Below, piece by piece: positions 5,199 through 5,932 of a DNA stretch of 5,932 nucleotides. A program made the position numbers and the translations under genes. The notes beneath the pieces are model-generated. The model was given only the letters and a program-made list of their open reading frames with translations. It was not told where the DNA came from and searched no databases. Location of the stretch: NCBI GenBank assembly GCA_032250895.1, contig JAVVEZ010000133.1, positions 1 through 5,932 of the forward strand, read 5' to 3'. Each line of letters starts with the position of its first letter. Position 1 is the stretch's first letter. The DNA comes from JAVVEZ01 sp032250895 (GTDB taxonomy: Bacteria > Pseudomonadota > Gammaproteobacteria > Pseudomonadales > Pseudohongiellaceae).

Positions 5199-5906
5199 AT
5201 GACGCTGATGACAAGAACCTTCGCCATTGTGCTGTGCAGCTGTCTGCTGGCCACTGCCACGTATGGACAACCCCGCTATCAGGTGGATGCCAGCTGGCCC
5301 GCCGCGCTGCCGAACAACTGGATTCTGGGTCAGGTTGCCGGCATTGCGGTGGACAGGCAGCAGCATGTCTGGATAGTGCAGCGCCCCAGATCGCTCAGTG
5401 CATCGGAAGCCGGGGCGGTGCAGGATCCACCGCTGGCCGCCTGCTGTGTGCCGGCCCCCTCGGTGCTGGAATTTGATCAACAGGGCCGGCTGGTACAGGC
5501 CTGGGGTGGGCCTATATGGCAACAGGACAGCCAGAGCTGGCAGCTGCCGGACGGTGACTGGCCAGGTAATGAGCACGGTATTTTTGTCGATGATGAAGGC
5601 TTTGTCTGGCTGGCGGGCAATGGGCCGGAAGACTCCCAGATTTTCAAGTTTCGCCGCGATGGCAGCCATGTGCTGACCATAGGCAGACCAGGCGGGTCCG
5701 GTGGCAGCAATGACGGCACGCGTCTGGGCAGACCGGCAGACATGGTGGTGGATGGCGCAGCCCGGGAAGTCTATGTGGCGGATGGCTATGGCAATCGCCG
5801 CCTGATCGTCTTCGACAGTGATACCGGGGCCTATAAACGCCACTGGGGGGCTTATGGCGGCCAGCCTGATGATCTTGCGTGTGTGCCGGGCATGGCACGT
5901 AACTAG
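5199..5906 (+). CDS. Exported NHL-repeat / six-bladed beta-propeller protein, interrupted by a group II intron
   Basis: The start at 5199 is preferred over 5154 because AGAGG lies 8 bases upstream and it gives a signal peptide: MTLMTRTF, a hydrophobic core, and a cleavage region at ATATYG-QP (residues 18-25). The mature part has NHL-type blades: VAGIAVDRQQHVWIVQ (46-61), NEHGIFVDDEGFVWLAGNG (124-142), FKFRRDGSHVLTIG (149-162) and ADMVVDGAAREVYVADGYGN (180-199). The last resembles the propeller of peptidyl-hydroxyglycine amidating lyases, but the substrate is unknown. Exon sequence ends near codon 226-227 (GQPDDL); homologues run to roughly 350 residues. The last eight or nine residues and the TAG at 5904-5906 come from the intron. 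Unless the intron splices, only about two thirds of the propeller is made, and it is probably non-functional. It is likely co-transcribed with the DUF1289 gene (19-base gap). Confidence 0.8.
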   Translation: MTLMTRTFAIVLCSCLLATATYGQPRYQVDASWPAALPNNWILGQVAGIAVDRQQHVWIVQRPRSLSASEAGAVQDPPLAACCVPAPSVLEFDQQGRLVQAWGGPIWQQDSQSWQLPDGDWPGNEHGIFVDDEGFVWLAGNGPEDSQIFKFRRDGSHVLTIGRPGGSGGSNDGTRLGRPADMVVDGAAREVYVADGYGNRRLIVFDSDTGAYKRHWGAYGGQPDDLACVPGMARN

Positions 5907-5932
5907 AGAGGTGCAAGTCCTCTTACCAGGTA
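5881..5932 (+). mobile_element. 5' end of a group II intron (runs off the window)
   Basis: From GTGTGCC the sequence abruptly stops fitting the protein family and takes the form of a bacterial group II intron start: consensus GUGYG, a GTGCC/GGCAC hairpin (5883-5887 with 5894-5898), then AGAGG-TGCAAGT-CCTCT (5907-5911 with 5919-5923) with the familiar GGTGCAAGTCC core, and CCAGGTA. GTGTG also occurs at 5879, so the boundary may be two bases earlier. It lies in the sense orientation of the host gene, as needed for splicing. The rest, including domains II-VI and any reverse transcriptase/maturase, would be beyond the right edge. The subclass cannot be set from 52 bases. Confidence 0.7.

Noticed and set aside
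5139..5843. 234-codon open frame on the minus strand
   Set aside because: It lies opposite the propeller and DUF1289 genes, both with clear family motifs and starts. The product has no domain I recognise.

Overview
This window looks like a contig piece from a GC-rich gammaproteobacterium, probably from a metagenome assembly because a run of ten Ns sits at 4656-4665. The acnB gene (865 codons, AcnB type, cluster cysteines spaced as in Escherichia coli) and the divergent DUF1289 gene point to Gammaproteobacteria. The genus cannot be read from the sequence.

Layout. (1) 1-674 is decayed, mobile DNA: a C-terminally truncated HigA-type antitoxin, the 3' half of its HigB toxin gene, and a structured non-coding stretch (about 390-623) resembling the inside of a group II intron, all on the minus strand. 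(2) 669-1240 is an intact higB-higA toxin-antitoxin operon on the minus strand. It has its own near-leaderless promoter and an overlapping palindrome. It is bracketed by two inverted copies of GTTATGCGGC (668-677 and 1278-1287), one overlapping the higA stop codon, an arrangement that recalls an integron gene cassette. (3) 1288-1952 has no convincing gene. It holds a transposon-end-like motif, a 104-base long hairpin (1706-1809), and a 21-base direct repeat interleaved with a bulged stem (1820-1909). (4) 1953-4550, minus strand, is acnB, the TCA-cycle aconitase, with a GTG start. (5) 4551-4735 is the divergent promoter region with the gap. (6) 4736-5179, plus strand, is a DUF1289 cysteine-motif protein. 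Nineteen bases later comes an exported NHL/beta-propeller protein gene (start 5199), which is cut after about codon 226-227 by the 5' end of a group II intron that runs off the window.

How it fits together. The right two thirds is ordinary chromosome (acnB and a divergent two-gene operon) recently hit by a retroelement. The left third is accessory DNA in which toxin-antitoxin modules, group II intron-like debris and integron-like core sites lie together. The most interesting points are the likely cassette nature of the higBA operon, two group II intron-like signals within 6 kb, and the nested repeat structures downstream of acnB.
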